The notes under the pieces: generated by a model
Told to the model about the DNA's origin: nothing
Database searches by the model: none
What the model saw: the letters and a program-made list of their open reading frames with translations, nothing else
Made by a program: the position numbers and the translations under genes
Shown here: piece after piece, positions 43,657 through 52,993 of the stretch
Position numbering within the stretch: position 1 is the first letter of the stretch
Layout of the letters: each line of letters begins with the position of its first letter
Assembly (NCBI RefSeq): GCF_003121925.1
Contig: NZ_QEWR01000003.1
Location: forward strand, 248,001-312,000
Length of the DNA: 64,000 bases
Direction: 5' to 3'
Source: Ignatzschineria indica
GTDB lineage: Bacteria; Pseudomonadota; Gammaproteobacteria; Cardiobacteriales; Wohlfahrtiimonadaceae

Positions 43657-44167
43657 CATTTGAGGATAATTAGTCTGTCATTAATTGAAACTAAATATAA
43701 ATGCGAGTTGAAGCAACATCGCTAATATAGCGCTAATATAACTAGCCCTAGCTTATCTGAGCGATGTTGCTAAACATCTAAAGAGTTTTGAGACAATAAG
43801 ATATATCCATAACCCCCCCTAACTTATAGATATGAAGAGCCACATGATTATTATTTTTTAATCTTCTCTTCGTTATTAGGAGATATTAAAGATCACATCA
43901 TCTTTCAATGATTATATTCTCGATCGATATTATTTTTTGATGATCATATTTTAAATCCTCTAAGGCAAAGAATCTGGTTACCTTGATCAAAAGGTTGATT
44001 TTATCTATCAATAATAGACAATCAGCGCTACTAGTCTTAATTATCTTATTATTTACATAGTCAAATTAAATATATCTGCACATAGTTATTATGTTTTATT
44101 TGTTAACTTTATTTGTTAACTTATTAGATTGAAATATATTGATTTACATTATTAATAAGCATCCCAC
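43657..44167. other. Gene-free convergent spacer with long inverted repeat
   Basis: 511 bases between amaA and the LysR gene. GCAACATCGCT (43713-43723) and AGCGATGTTGC (43760-43770) are an exact 11-bp inverted repeat around a 36-base loop that itself has a duplicated GCTAATATA. It could act as an imperfect terminator for amaA. The remainder is very AT-rich with no credible gene. Confidence 0.55.
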
Positions 44168-45076
44168 TTACATAGCGAGATACTCTTTTTCCAAATAAGT
44201 TAGAATCCAGTCCCGTACCATCTTTACTTTTGGCTCACCAGAATGACTCTTAGGATAGATCATATAATAAGACCCTAACCCATTTAGACGATGACTTGAA
44301 GCCGGTACTAGTGTGCCATTCTTAAGATCAGATTCAACTAAAACTTTTGGAACCAATGCTAAACCACAGCCAGTTTTAGCAGCACTAATACAAGATGACC
44401 ATCGCTCAAAAAGTAAAGATCGATATCCATCCGGATAATCTTGATTTAAACGCTCAAAAAAATGATCCCAGGTATTTAAACGTGATCGACACTCTATTAA
44501 ACGAGCTTTGAAATAGATATCCGCCTCATCCTTACCTAAATTCTTTGCTAAAATATCGGGATGGCATACAGGGATCATCTCCTCATTAAATAACTCAACT
44601 GCCTCCATATTATGCCACCCCCCATAACCATAAACAAATGCAATATCGGCATCCACTTCTAAAGGATCATATGGGATATTTTGTTCATAAAATGACAGCT
44701 GTATATCACCATAATATGCAGTAAATCCTTTTAATGCTCGCACTAACCATGCTGAGCTGAGCGAAGGATGGGATGCAATTTTAATAACTTCCTCAAAAAC
44801 ACCATAAGATAACATCTCTTTTGAGGATTCCTCTATCTTTCGCAAGATTGAATTTACATGAGATAAATAGATACTTCCCGCCGGCGATAATTCTAACTTT
44901 TGCCGATATCGGACAAAAAGCTTCACCTGTAAACTATTTTCTAACAGTGCTACCTGCTTACTAATCGCACTTTGTGTTAAATTCAACTCTTCTGCCGCTA
45001 GGGTAAAACTTAAGTGCTTCGCTGAAACTTGAAAACAACGCATGGTATGCGTCGTTGGCAAATATAAACGACTCAT
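44168..45076 (-). CDS. LysR family regulator, GcvA-like
   Basis: 302 residues. The N-terminal helix-turn-helix (TMRCFQVSAKHLSFTLAAEELNLTQSAISKQVALLENSLQVKLFVR, residues about 11-57) is of the GcvA/AmpR group, followed by a periplasmic-binding-like effector domain with SLSSAWLVRALKGF and CGLALVPKVLVESDL. AAAGGGAG precedes the ATG. It faces the pipecolate genes tail to tail and most likely regulates them in response to a pathway compound, though a LysR regulator usually sits head to head with its target. Codon use is like the neighbouring AT-rich block. Confidence 0.88.
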   Translation of the reverse strand: MSRLYLPTTHTMRCFQVSAKHLSFTLAAEELNLTQSAISKQVALLENSLQVKLFVRYRQKLELSPAGSIYLSHVNSILRKIEESSKEMLSYGVFEEVIKIASHPSLSSAWLVRALKGFTAYYGDIQLSFYEQNIPYDPLEVDADIAFVYGYGGWHNMEAVELFNEEMIPVCHPDILAKNLGKDEADIYFKARLIECRSRLNTWDHFFERLNQDYPDGYRSLLFERWSSCISAAKTGCGLALVPKVLVESDLKNGTLVPASSHRLNGLGSYYMIYPKSHSGEPKVKMVRDWILTYLEKEYLAM

Positions 45077-45325
45077 GATATCTCCCTTTAGTTACTATTA
45101 AATAATTTTTATTATAATAATCACAGTGAAAATTCGTTACCTGAGCTTTCCAATTATATCTTTTTTATGTAAACATTGGATCTGAATCTATTCCTACATA
45201 TTATCTCTTACTGATCTCTCATCTAAGAAAATTTTAAGTTTATAACAATCCTTTCACAATTAAAAAAATCTTACGAACCTTCTTCTCTGACTATGGATCT
45301 CTCATTATAACCAATAAATTATCTA

Positions 45326-46258
45326 TCAATTAATGACTCTTTGCCGATAAGCACTAGGAGTTATTGCGGCATAACGCTTAAAAAACCGGGTAAAATAGGA
45401 AGAATCCTTAAATCCCAATTGATGTGCAATTTCAATAATAGAGAGCGATTGATACTTTAAGAGAAACTCCGCCTCTTTAACAAGTCGCTGTGCAACATAC
45501 TCCTTTGCCGGCAAACCTCCCAACTCACGACAGATATTATTAAGTGTCGAAACCGTTATATTGAGCTTTTTCGCATAGCGTGGCAATGCCCAATGCTCCC
45601 GAAAATGTTCATCGATAAGGTGAAGATAACGCCGAAACTTCTCAGCATGCCGATGTTGACATAAAAAGAGCGCAGATCCATGATGCGCTAAACGAAATGA
45701 GACAATATAGGCGAGCCGAATCCAGCAGAGCAGAAGTGCCCGAAGCCCTAGGCTCTCCTCTTTAGAGATCTCCTCCTGAATCGATTCTAGAGAATTCTCT
45801 AAGATAGCGATTTCAGAAGAATGCTCTCCTTTTAAAGCTAAATCTAATATAAATGCCTCATCTCGATAGGAGCGGGTAGCATCGGGAAGCTTATTGAGTA
45901 TATCCACCAAAATCTCTTTTGAAATAAAAAGAAGATGCCCTTTAACACATCCTCTAATAGTGATCTTTTGTGCTCGCCCCGGCGCTGAATAGTAGATAAA
46001 GGGACGATCTCGAATCACATTTTTTTGTGTGGCATGCTCTAAAATCGCCTCCCCTTCCGTAATATAGAGAAGCTGATAGAAACTATTACGTGTTGAATTT
46101 CGCCTCATATCATAAAGGATATTGCCCTCCATCTCTGATCTTGAGGCACACTCGCTAGAGATCTCCTCTAATGATTCATAGATAAATCCCAAATTCTCCC
46201 CAATGGTGCTCTTCACAATGGGAAGATTATCCGGCAACAACTGACTCAATATCATCAT
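45326..46258 (-). CDS. AraC family transcriptional regulator
   Basis: 310 residues. Residues about 1-185 are a cupin-like sensor domain with no named family; residues about 205-308 carry two helix-turn-helix motifs (WALPRYAKKLNITVSTLNNICRELGGLPAKEYV and LSIIEIAHQLGFKDSSYFTRFFKRYAAITPSAYR). The layout is like HpaA/PobR-type activators that sense aromatic acids. GAAGGAG lies before the double ATG. It is followed on the minus strand by nothing close; the DASS carrier gene is 210 bases upstream on the same strand, so the pair may be linked. Confidence 0.87.
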   Translation of the reverse strand: MMILSQLLPDNLPIVKSTIGENLGFIYESLEEISSECASRSEMEGNILYDMRRNSTRNSFYQLLYITEGEAILEHATQKNVIRDRPFIYYSAPGRAQKITIRGCVKGHLLFISKEILVDILNKLPDATRSYRDEAFILDLALKGEHSSEIAILENSLESIQEEISKEESLGLRALLLCWIRLAYIVSFRLAHHGSALFLCQHRHAEKFRRYLHLIDEHFREHWALPRYAKKLNITVSTLNNICRELGGLPAKEYVAQRLVKEAEFLLKYQSLSIIEIAHQLGFKDSSYFTRFFKRYAAITPSAYRQRVIN

Positions 46259-46468
46259 TCGCTCCTTCTTCTATCAGATAGCTAGAAGCAGATCCCACTG
46301 ATAAATGTGATCTGCCCCATTACCCATCTATTACCCGTCCTACTAAATAGGCTCTCTTTATTGACGCTTCCTATCTACATCCCTTTATCTGCTTTTTGAT
46401 CTACTTTTTGATCTACTTCTTTATCTGCCTCTTGATTTTCATCTCTTAATTGACTCCTCTTAAAAGAT

Positions 46469-48079
46469 CTATTGAAGCATCTCTGCTGCTAAATCAGCTT
46501 CAAAAATCAGAGGAAAGAGCAGATAGATAAAGAGAATAATAAGAAAGAGCGTCACGATTGTTAAAAATGTGCCTTTCGATAACATATCTCTAAAGGTAAT
46601 TTTTCCTGTTGCAAAGATAATGGCGTTACTTGGCGTACTAATTGGCATCATATAGGCAAATCCTGCTCCTAATGCCGAGGCGGCCATTAATGGTAGAGGG
46701 TGTGCATCTGTTGCAACAGCAAGTGTAATTGCTATTGGTAGGAGAATTGTTCCCGTGGCTGTATTAGGTGTTACTTGTGTCATCAAAATACTGATGATGG
46801 TCATTGAACAGAGAACCAGAAAATAGGAGGTTCCTCGCAGCGCTAAGAGTTGATCGCCAGCCCAAGAAGAGAGATCCGTCTTCGCAAAACCCACTGCGAT
46901 CGCCATTCCACCCCCCACTAAGAGCAATACATCCCACGGCATCTTTTTTAAAGAGCTACCATCGAGAAGGCGGCCATTATCTCCCCGCTTAGTGGGTACA
47001 AGATAGAGGAGGATCGCGCCGGCAATTGCTATCATCGTATCACTAATTCCAGGAATAACACCGACCCAGAGGAAGGAGCGGGAGATCCAGAAGAATGCGG
47101 TTAAGATAAAGATAAGAGAAACCATCTTCTCTTCGTAACTCATCGGCCCTAAATCTTTACGAGTCTGCTCAATAAAAGCGGCACTACCAGAGAGTCGTTT
47201 CACTTTAAGAGGATAAGCAATCCGAATGAGATAGAAAGATGCACAGATCATCAAGAGCGTGATTAAAGGGACAGCAAAGAGCATCCATCGCGCAAAGGAG
47301 ATGTCGATTCCTAAAAGCTCTTTTGAAAGCCCTGCTAAAATAAGGTTTGTCGGGGTACCGATCAATGTCGCACTTCCCCCAATTGTGGCACCAAATCCGA
47401 TTGCAAAGATAATCGACTTTTGAACCTTGATCTCCTCTAGCTCACTATGACCTGCTTCTTCTCGCATCAGCTCAATCACTTTGCCGGCAATTGCAGTACC
47501 TATCGGGATCATTAAGAGCGCCGTTGCCGTATTAGAGACCCACATAGAGAGAAATCCAGTTGCTAACATAAAACCGATAATTAGACCAGAAAGACTCGTT
47601 CCAACAAGACTAATCACAGTAATAGCAATTCGCTCATGCAGACGCCAACGCTCAAGTGCTAATGCAATAGCAAAGCCTCCCAAAAAGAGGAAATTTAAGG
47701 GATCTGCATAACTCGTTGCCGCCTCTTTACCTGTCACATTTGTAAAGATGGGCAATAGGATAATGGGCAAAAGTGACGTAATCCCTAAAGGCAAAACTTC
47801 TAAAATCCACCATGTCGCCACCCAAGTAATGGTTGCTAAAACTCCTCTTCCGGCCTCGCTTAATCCTTCGAGCGGAAAGACCCAATAGATTAAAACAAAG
47901 AGGAGTGGCCCCAATATTAATCCTAAAAATTGAGTCAAACTGTAGGTTTTACGAATCTCCGGTCTTAGGCCGGTCTCATTATTAATACCTCCTGTAAACA
48001 ACATTCTCAGTCGTTTCATGGTCAGCATCTCTTTTGATCTATTATGGGAATCCCATAAATAGTTATTAACTTTTTTCAT
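46469..48079 (-). CDS. DASS (SLC13) family anion:sodium symporter
   Basis: 536 residues with about 11-12 membrane segments and two re-entrant hairpins. The sodium/substrate motifs are seen: SNTATALLMIPIG in the first half and TPNTATGTILLPIA in the second, and GGSATLIGTPTNL. Family members (CitT, TtdT, VcINDY) carry di- and tricarboxylates such as succinate, citrate or tartrate. The N-terminal 35 residues before GLRPEIRKTYSL are not typical, so an ATG at 48028 or 48019 is a possible start. It ends the minus-strand catabolic run and may move beta-ketoadipate, muconate or TCA acids; inference from position. Confidence 0.88.
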   Translation of the reverse strand: MKKVNNYLWDSHNRSKEMLTMKRLRMLFTGGINNETGLRPEIRKTYSLTQFLGLILGPLLFVLIYWVFPLEGLSEAGRGVLATITWVATWWILEVLPLGITSLLPIILLPIFTNVTGKEAATSYADPLNFLFLGGFAIALALERWRLHERIAITVISLVGTSLSGLIIGFMLATGFLSMWVSNTATALLMIPIGTAIAGKVIELMREEAGHSELEEIKVQKSIIFAIGFGATIGGSATLIGTPTNLILAGLSKELLGIDISFARWMLFAVPLITLLMICASFYLIRIAYPLKVKRLSGSAAFIEQTRKDLGPMSYEEKMVSLIFILTAFFWISRSFLWVGVIPGISDTMIAIAGAILLYLVPTKRGDNGRLLDGSSLKKMPWDVLLLVGGGMAIAVGFAKTDLSSWAGDQLLALRGTSYFLVLCSMTIISILMTQVTPNTATGTILLPIAITLAVATDAHPLPLMAASALGAGFAYMMPISTPSNAIIFATGKITFRDMLSKGTFLTIVTLFLIILFIYLLFPLIFEADLAAEMLQ

Positions 48080-48471
48080 GCTATCTCTCTTCTAACCTCT
48101 GGAGGTTTTTCTCTTCATTACAATTGATCTGATGGTTCATAGAGAGTCCTTACGTTTTTCGGATCTCTTATGCCATCTTTTTTATCGCTCTATCGTTCTA
48201 TCACTTGAGCGACTTTTATTATTTATTCTTATTGTTTGTTCTTACTATTTGTTTTTGATGTCTAGATATACCGAGCGCCATAACTAACATCACATTGGGG
48301 CTCAATCTATTCTCTATTATTTCTCGATGGATATCTCTTTAACCTCCTCGTAGTATCTTCTTATTTTTGAATCATAAAATCTGAATCATAAGATCTGAAT
48401 TATAAGATCAATAAGTAGAACGCCCCTGCTTAAAGAGGCGTTCTAATAAAGTTTATAAGATATTGATACAG
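48080..48471. other. Spacer between the two carrier genes
   Basis: 392 bases without a gene. A stem AGAACGCC/GGCGTTCT (48417-48444) lies just after the AtoE-type gene and could attenuate read-through, though it lacks a T-run. Next to it AATCATAAAATCTG-like units are repeated three times (48369-48410). More AT-rich repetition (CTATCGTTCTATC) follows. Confidence 0.5.
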
Positions 48472-49797
48472 CTACATAAAGGAGAGGCCTGTAAAGGTCA
48501 GGGAGATAATAATCCCAGACAAGAAGAGCCAAATAAGACAGTAGCCCATAATATCTCTCGCTGATAATCCGGCAACACCTAAGAGAGGTAAAGCCCAGAA
48601 AGGTTGAATTTGATTAGTCCAAGCATCCCCCCAAGCAAACGCCATGATTGTCTGAGGCAGATCTGCTTTTAATGCCATTGCCGCTTCAATCATCACAGGC
48701 CCTTGAATCGCCCACTGCCCACCTCCTGAAGGTATAAAAATATTAACTAATCCAGCGGCGATAAAAGTCATAAAGGGAAATGTATGCTCTGTTGAGATAG
48801 TAATAAACCAATCAGCAAAAATCATCACTAAACCAGAACTGGCCATCATCCCCGCAACTCCAGCATAGAGAGGGAACTGAATAATAATCCCACGAGTTGC
48901 AACAATTCCTTCCTTAATCACATCTAAAAAGGCAGCGGGACTTCGATGAAGCAACAGTGCTAAAGCCAAGAAGATTAAAATAATCATATTGAGATTAAGG
49001 TTGAATCCTAGATCTTTAAAATGGCTTACAATATAGATCACAGGCATTGCCGCTAGCAGAAGATTGACCCAATAACTATGCTCTAAACGTTCAGAAAAGG
49101 TCATCTCTTTTTTACTCTTATCGATATAACCATAAACCTTCTCCTCCTCGTCACTACCTTGATACTCAACAATATTCTCTTTTTTAGGTGTCATACTGAT
49201 AAAGAGCAGTATTAAAGCGACTAAAATAACAATCGAAAGTGTTATATTCCATCCAGAATAGAGGGTTTCAGTCACAGGGATAATTCCGATTTTCTCCTCT
49301 AAGAAATGCCCAGGAGTAGCAACAACAAGAGGAATAGAAGAAGATGGGCCTCGAACCAATTCAGCGCCATATGCAACGGCAACTACCATGGGAAAGTGCA
49401 AGCCTTTCATCTTCTTTCCCATCTCCTTTGCCAAAATAGCACCGACGACAAAACCAAATCCCCAATTAATGTAGCAAGCAATAAAGGAGATAAGGCCAAC
49501 AAGCGCTAAAGCTTGTCGAGGATTTTTAGGAAGATCCGTTAAAAATGTTAAAACCTTTCGCGCAATAGGTGTTAAGGCTAGAGCATAGCCCGTTAAGAGA
49601 ACTAAAGTCATCTGCATCCCAAAAGTAAAGAGAGATGAGAAACCTTTACCCCAATAATTTGCCATCTCAAGAGGTGACTGCTCTGCGATGGCTAACCCTA
49701 AAACAAAGACAATTGCTGTTAAAAAAATCGCTAAAATCAGTGCATCAGGGAGATAGCGCTGCATTATGCGAACTGTAAAGTTTGTTAATTTATCCAC
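48472..49797 (-). CDS. atoE: AtoE-type short-chain fatty acid transporter
   Basis: 441 residues from a GTG with a perfect AGGAGG 5 bases upstream. About 12 membrane helices. The order and motifs (FGMQMTLVLLTGYALALTPIARK, FIACYINWGFGFVVGAILAKEMGK, LVRGPSSSIPL, IPSGGGQWAIQGPVMIEAA and GDAWTNQIQPFWALPLLG) match the AtoE/short-chain fatty acid carrier family. In E. coli AtoE lies with a CoA-transferase and a thiolase for acetoacetate. Here the adjoining enzymes are of the beta-ketoadipate type, so the carrier may have been recruited for a pathway acid, or may still move short-chain fatty acids. Confidence 0.9.
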   Translation of the reverse strand: MDKLTNFTVRIMQRYLPDALILAIFLTAIVFVLGLAIAEQSPLEMANYWGKGFSSLFTFGMQMTLVLLTGYALALTPIARKVLTFLTDLPKNPRQALALVGLISFIACYINWGFGFVVGAILAKEMGKKMKGLHFPMVVAVAYGAELVRGPSSSIPLVVATPGHFLEEKIGIIPVTETLYSGWNITLSIVILVALILLFISMTPKKENIVEYQGSDEEEKVYGYIDKSKKEMTFSERLEHSYWVNLLLAAMPVIYIVSHFKDLGFNLNLNMIILIFLALALLLHRSPAAFLDVIKEGIVATRGIIIQFPLYAGVAGMMASSGLVMIFADWFITISTEHTFPFMTFIAAGLVNIFIPSGGGQWAIQGPVMIEAAMALKADLPQTIMAFAWGDAWTNQIQPFWALPLLGVAGLSARDIMGYCLIWLFLSGIIISLTFTGLSFM

Positions 49798-49849
49798 AAT
49801 TCCTCCTAGAAAATTATTTTATTAGTGGTATTGATTGTTGTTTCGTTCG

Positions 49850-51064
49850 CTATTCAACACGCTCAATAATTAAGGCAATCCCTTGACCAACACCGATACA
49901 CATTGTGCAGAGAGCATAACGCCCTTCTCGACGTTGTAATTCATTTAGGGCTGCAATCACTAGACGCGCACCTGATGCCCCTAATGGATGGCCTAATGCA
50001 ATTGCCCCACCATTGGGATTGATTCGTTCATCATGATCATCTAGACCTAATTCTCGAATACAGGCTAAGGCTTGCGCCGCAAATGCTTCATTGAGCTCAA
50101 TAACATCCATCTCTGCCAATGTTAAACCAGATCGTTTAAGTAGTTTCTTAACTGCGGGAACGGGACCTATCCCCATCACTGAAGGTTCAACCCCCATACT
50201 CTGCATTCCTACGATTCGCGCTTTAGGGGTTAAACCATACTGTGCAACTGCCTCATCTGAGGCGATTAAGAGCGCTGCCGCTCCATCATTAATTCCAGAT
50301 GCATTGCCGGCAGTAATGACACCCTCTTTTTTAACAAAAGGCTTAAGTTTCGCTAACCCTTCCAATGTCGTTGTCGGACGCAAATGCTCATCTTTAGCGA
50401 CGATAAGATCTTCACCACGCCTTTGAGGAATGTGGACCGGCATAATCTCTTCTGCAAGATAGCCTGCCATATCTGCTTGAGCTGCCTTCATCTGACTTGC
50501 ATAGGCAAAAGCATCTTGATCTTCTCGGGAGATCTGATAACGTTCTGCAACATTTTCCGCCGTTTCCGGCATCGTTTCCGTACCATAAAGCTGATCTAGC
50601 TTTGGATTGATAAAACGCCAGCCCATTGTGGTATCTTCCATGATCTGCCCACGACCAAAAGCGCTATCGCTCTTACCAACAACAAAGGGTGAACGTGTCA
50701 TCGACTCAACACCGCCGGCAATCACCAAATCTGCTTCTCCTGCTCTAATTGCACGAGCTGCTGAACCAATCGCTTCTAAACTAGAACCACATAATCGATT
50801 GACCGTCACCCCAGGTACTTCTTGCGGTAATCCCGCTAATAATGCAGCCATTCGCGCAACGTTACGATTATCTTCCCCGGCTTGGTTAGCACACCCCAAA
50901 ATAACATCATCCACCGCTTCCCACTTTACTTGAGGATGACTGCGCATCAATTCCGTGATCGGTAACGCCGCTAAATCATCGGCACGAACAGGGGCCAATC
51001 CGCCACCATATCGCCCAAATGGGGTACGAATGGCATCACAAATATAAGCATTTCTCTCACTCAT
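49850..51064 (-). CDS. pcaF: 3-oxoadipyl-CoA thiolase
   Basis: 404 residues. Nucleophilic Cys is in VNRLCGSSLEAIG, the His in NEAFAAQAL context and GHPLGASGARL, and the second Cys in CTMCIGVGQG. The stretch MPETAENVAERYQISREDQDAFAYASQ, GCANQAGEDNRNVARM and GWRFINPKLDQLYG are shared with PcaF and less so with acetoacetyl-CoA thiolases (AtoB/PhaA). It splits 3-oxoadipyl-CoA with CoA into succinyl-CoA and acetyl-CoA, the last step of the pathway. 78 bases after pcaJ on the same strand. Confidence 0.92.
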   Translation of the reverse strand: MSERNAYICDAIRTPFGRYGGGLAPVRADDLAALPITELMRSHPQVKWEAVDDVILGCANQAGEDNRNVARMAALLAGLPQEVPGVTVNRLCGSSLEAIGSAARAIRAGEADLVIAGGVESMTRSPFVVGKSDSAFGRGQIMEDTTMGWRFINPKLDQLYGTETMPETAENVAERYQISREDQDAFAYASQMKAAQADMAGYLAEEIMPVHIPQRRGEDLIVAKDEHLRPTTTLEGLAKLKPFVKKEGVITAGNASGINDGAAALLIASDEAVAQYGLTPKARIVGMQSMGVEPSVMGIGPVPAVKKLLKRSGLTLAEMDVIELNEAFAAQALACIRELGLDDHDERINPNGGAIALGHPLGASGARLVIAALNELQRREGRYALCTMCIGVGQGIALIIERVE

Positions 51065-51142
51065 CTTTTATCTCTCTCTTTTTACGCTCTTTTTTAGCTT
51101 AATATCACTCACGCCTACCACTTTTTATACCAATACTTATGC

Positions 51143-51814
51143 TTACTGTGACTTCTCTTCTGCAGTTGCATCTATTAAAGGCGCATCTGTTAAGGCTTCT
51201 AACTCTGGAAAAGTAATGCCTCCAAAGAGCTCAGTTACATGAAGTTTTTGATCACGAACATCTATTACAGCCAGATCGGTATAGATACGATCAACACATC
51301 CGATGCCAGTCAGTGGGTAAGTACAATTTTTAACGATCTTGGGCGTTCCATCGCGCGTTGTATGATTCGTCGCAACCCAGACATTTTTAGCACCAATCGC
51401 TAAATCCATCGCTCCCCCCACAGCAGGAATGGCATCAGGCTCACCGGTATGCCAATTGGCAAGATCCCCATTTTCCGCAACCTGAAAGGCCCCCAAAACA
51501 CAGATATCGATATGCCCACCTCGCATCATGGTAAAAGAGTCTCCATGATGAAAATAACTTCCTCCCGGTAAGAGCGTTACCATCTCTTTCCCGGCATTGA
51601 TAAGATCAGGATCTTCTTCACCCGGTGCCGGCGATGGTCCCATTCCCAATAAGCCATTTTCACTATGGAGAAAAACCTCTTTATCATCTCCAAGGTAATT
51701 GGCAATTGAGGTTGGAAGGCCAATTCCTAAATTGACATAAGCGCCATCAAAGATATCTTCAGCAACCCTTGCGGCAATCTCATTTCTCGTTAATGGTTTA
51801 TAGTTTTTTGTCAT
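51143..51814 (-). CDS. pcaJ: 3-oxoadipate CoA-transferase subunit B
   Basis: 223 residues. Class I CoA-transferase beta subunit: GAYVNLGIGLPTSIANYL near the N-terminus, the catalytic glutamate in LHSENGLLGMGP (about residue 52), the GGSYFHHGDSFTMMRGGHIDICVLGAFQV block and the C-terminal VTELFGGITFPELEALT. It starts 11 bases after pcaI. With PcaI it transfers CoA from succinyl-CoA to 3-oxoadipate. AtoA/ScoB are close relatives, but the neighbouring PcaF-type thiolase and cat genes favour the 3-oxoadipate function. Confidence 0.9.
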   Translation of the reverse strand: MTKNYKPLTRNEIAARVAEDIFDGAYVNLGIGLPTSIANYLGDDKEVFLHSENGLLGMGPSPAPGEEDPDLINAGKEMVTLLPGGSYFHHGDSFTMMRGGHIDICVLGAFQVAENGDLANWHTGEPDAIPAVGGAMDLAIGAKNVWVATNHTTRDGTPKIVKNCTYPLTGIGCVDRIYTDLAVIDVRDQKLHVTELFGGITFPELEALTDAPLIDATAEEKSQ

Positions 51815-51825
51815 CTCTCTCTTCC

Positions 51826-52488
51826 TTATCTAATTTCCACAACATCTGTTACAAATATGCCGGGTGTGACGATACATTCAGGATCTAAGGCACCTACCTC
51901 GACCACTTCATTCACCTGAGCAATAGTCTCTGCTGCTGCGGCTGCCATAATAGGACCAAAGTTCCGTGCTGTTTTTCGATAGATAAGGTTGCCGTAACGA
52001 TCTCCCTTATAAGCTTTGATTAAGGCAAAATCAGCCGTAATGGGATACTCCAAAACATAGTTTTTACCATTGATCTCTCGAGTCTCTTTCCCTTTTGCAA
52101 GCTCTGTTCCATAGCCCGTTGGGGTGAAGATCGCACCAAAGCCCGATCCTGCGGCTTGAATTCTAGCGGCAAGATTACCCTGAGGAACGAGCTCTAGTTC
52201 AATCTCTCCTGCACGATAGAGGGCATCGAAGACATAAGAGTCCGATTGACGAGGAAATGAGCAGATAATCTTCTTAACGCGCTTAGCTTTAAGAAGCGCG
52301 GCTAAACCGATATCTCCATTGCCGGCATTATTATTGATGATGGTAAGATCCGTAGCGCCATGTTCAATCAGCGCATCTATGAGTTCAGCAGGCTGCCCTG
52401 CCGTCCCAAATCCGCCAATCATAACGGTGGCGCCATCGAATATCTTTCCGATCGCTGCATGAATAGATGGGCTAATTTTATTAATCAT
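51826..52488 (-). CDS. pcaI: 3-oxoadipate CoA-transferase subunit A
   Basis: 220 residues from ATG 52488, which has AAAGGA 8 bases upstream; the open frame further upstream (to 52587) is AT-rich spacer. Alpha-subunit motifs: IHAAIGKIFDGATVMIGGFGTAGQPAELIDAL (CoA-binding), INNNAGNGDIGLAALL, PQGNLAARIQAAGSGFGAIFTPTGYGT and YKGDRYGNLIYRKTARNFGP. Together with PcaJ it activates 3-oxoadipate. It stands first in a pcaI-pcaJ-pcaF(-atoE) unit with small gaps, 505 bases after catA. Confidence 0.9.
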   Translation of the reverse strand: MINKISPSIHAAIGKIFDGATVMIGGFGTAGQPAELIDALIEHGATDLTIINNNAGNGDIGLAALLKAKRVKKIICSFPRQSDSYVFDALYRAGEIELELVPQGNLAARIQAAGSGFGAIFTPTGYGTELAKGKETREINGKNYVLEYPITADFALIKAYKGDRYGNLIYRKTARNFGPIMAAAAAETIAQVNEVVEVGALDPECIVTPGIFVTDVVEIR

Positions 52489-52993
52489 ATTGATCCTTTT
52501 GTAATATCCCTTTGTAAAAATATATATTGTGATGGTAAGTGGTGATAAATATTGCCTTTCTCTCCCCAACCACTCTCTTGTTGCCACTTCTCTTCCAGCT
52601 TCTTCCCTTAAAGCTCAATTACTGAAAGATTCAATGACTGAAAACTCAATCTCTAAACTCTTCTTGGGAAAATCGAGCGCAAAAAAGGGGTCTCCAACCA
52701 CCTTAAGGTGTTGAATTTATTAATTATTTCATTGTGCTAGTTTTTATTCTTCAACTATGGCTTATCACATCTCTCCGATTCTTTTATCGCTCTTTTATCG
52801 TTCTTTTTTATTGTTGTTATATCTATTATGGTGATAGATCATAGAGAGATGAAAAGAGATAGAGCCAAACTCCATAATAAAGAGCTCGACTCTATCTCTC
52901 TTTCTGTGAGGCTATGGAGAATCCTCACTGAAATAGCGATGCATCCTCCTTAAAATGATTCAATAGAAGAGATGCATCTCTAATAACGCCCTT
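52489..52993. other. Spacer between catA and pcaI
   Basis: 505 bases without a gene. At 52855-52899 AGAGATAGAG and CTCTATCTCT form a perfect 10-bp stem with a 25-base loop, and GATGCATC-like duplications sit next to the catA stop; this probably ends or attenuates the catA message. The rest should include the pcaIJF promoter. Confidence 0.5.

Noticed and set aside
49790-49798. TTATCCACA, a perfect DnaA box
   Set aside because: Single copy overlapping the start codon of the AtoE-type gene, with no cluster of boxes or AT-rich unwinding element; not evidence for an origin.
48472-52488. Reading the CoA-transferase, thiolase and carrier as an acetoacetate (atoDAEB) operon
   Set aside because: The thiolase carries PcaF-type blocks (GCANQAGEDNRNVARM, MPETAENVA) and the genes follow catA; the carrier alone is Ato-like. 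A dual role is noted as a finding and not taken as the annotation.
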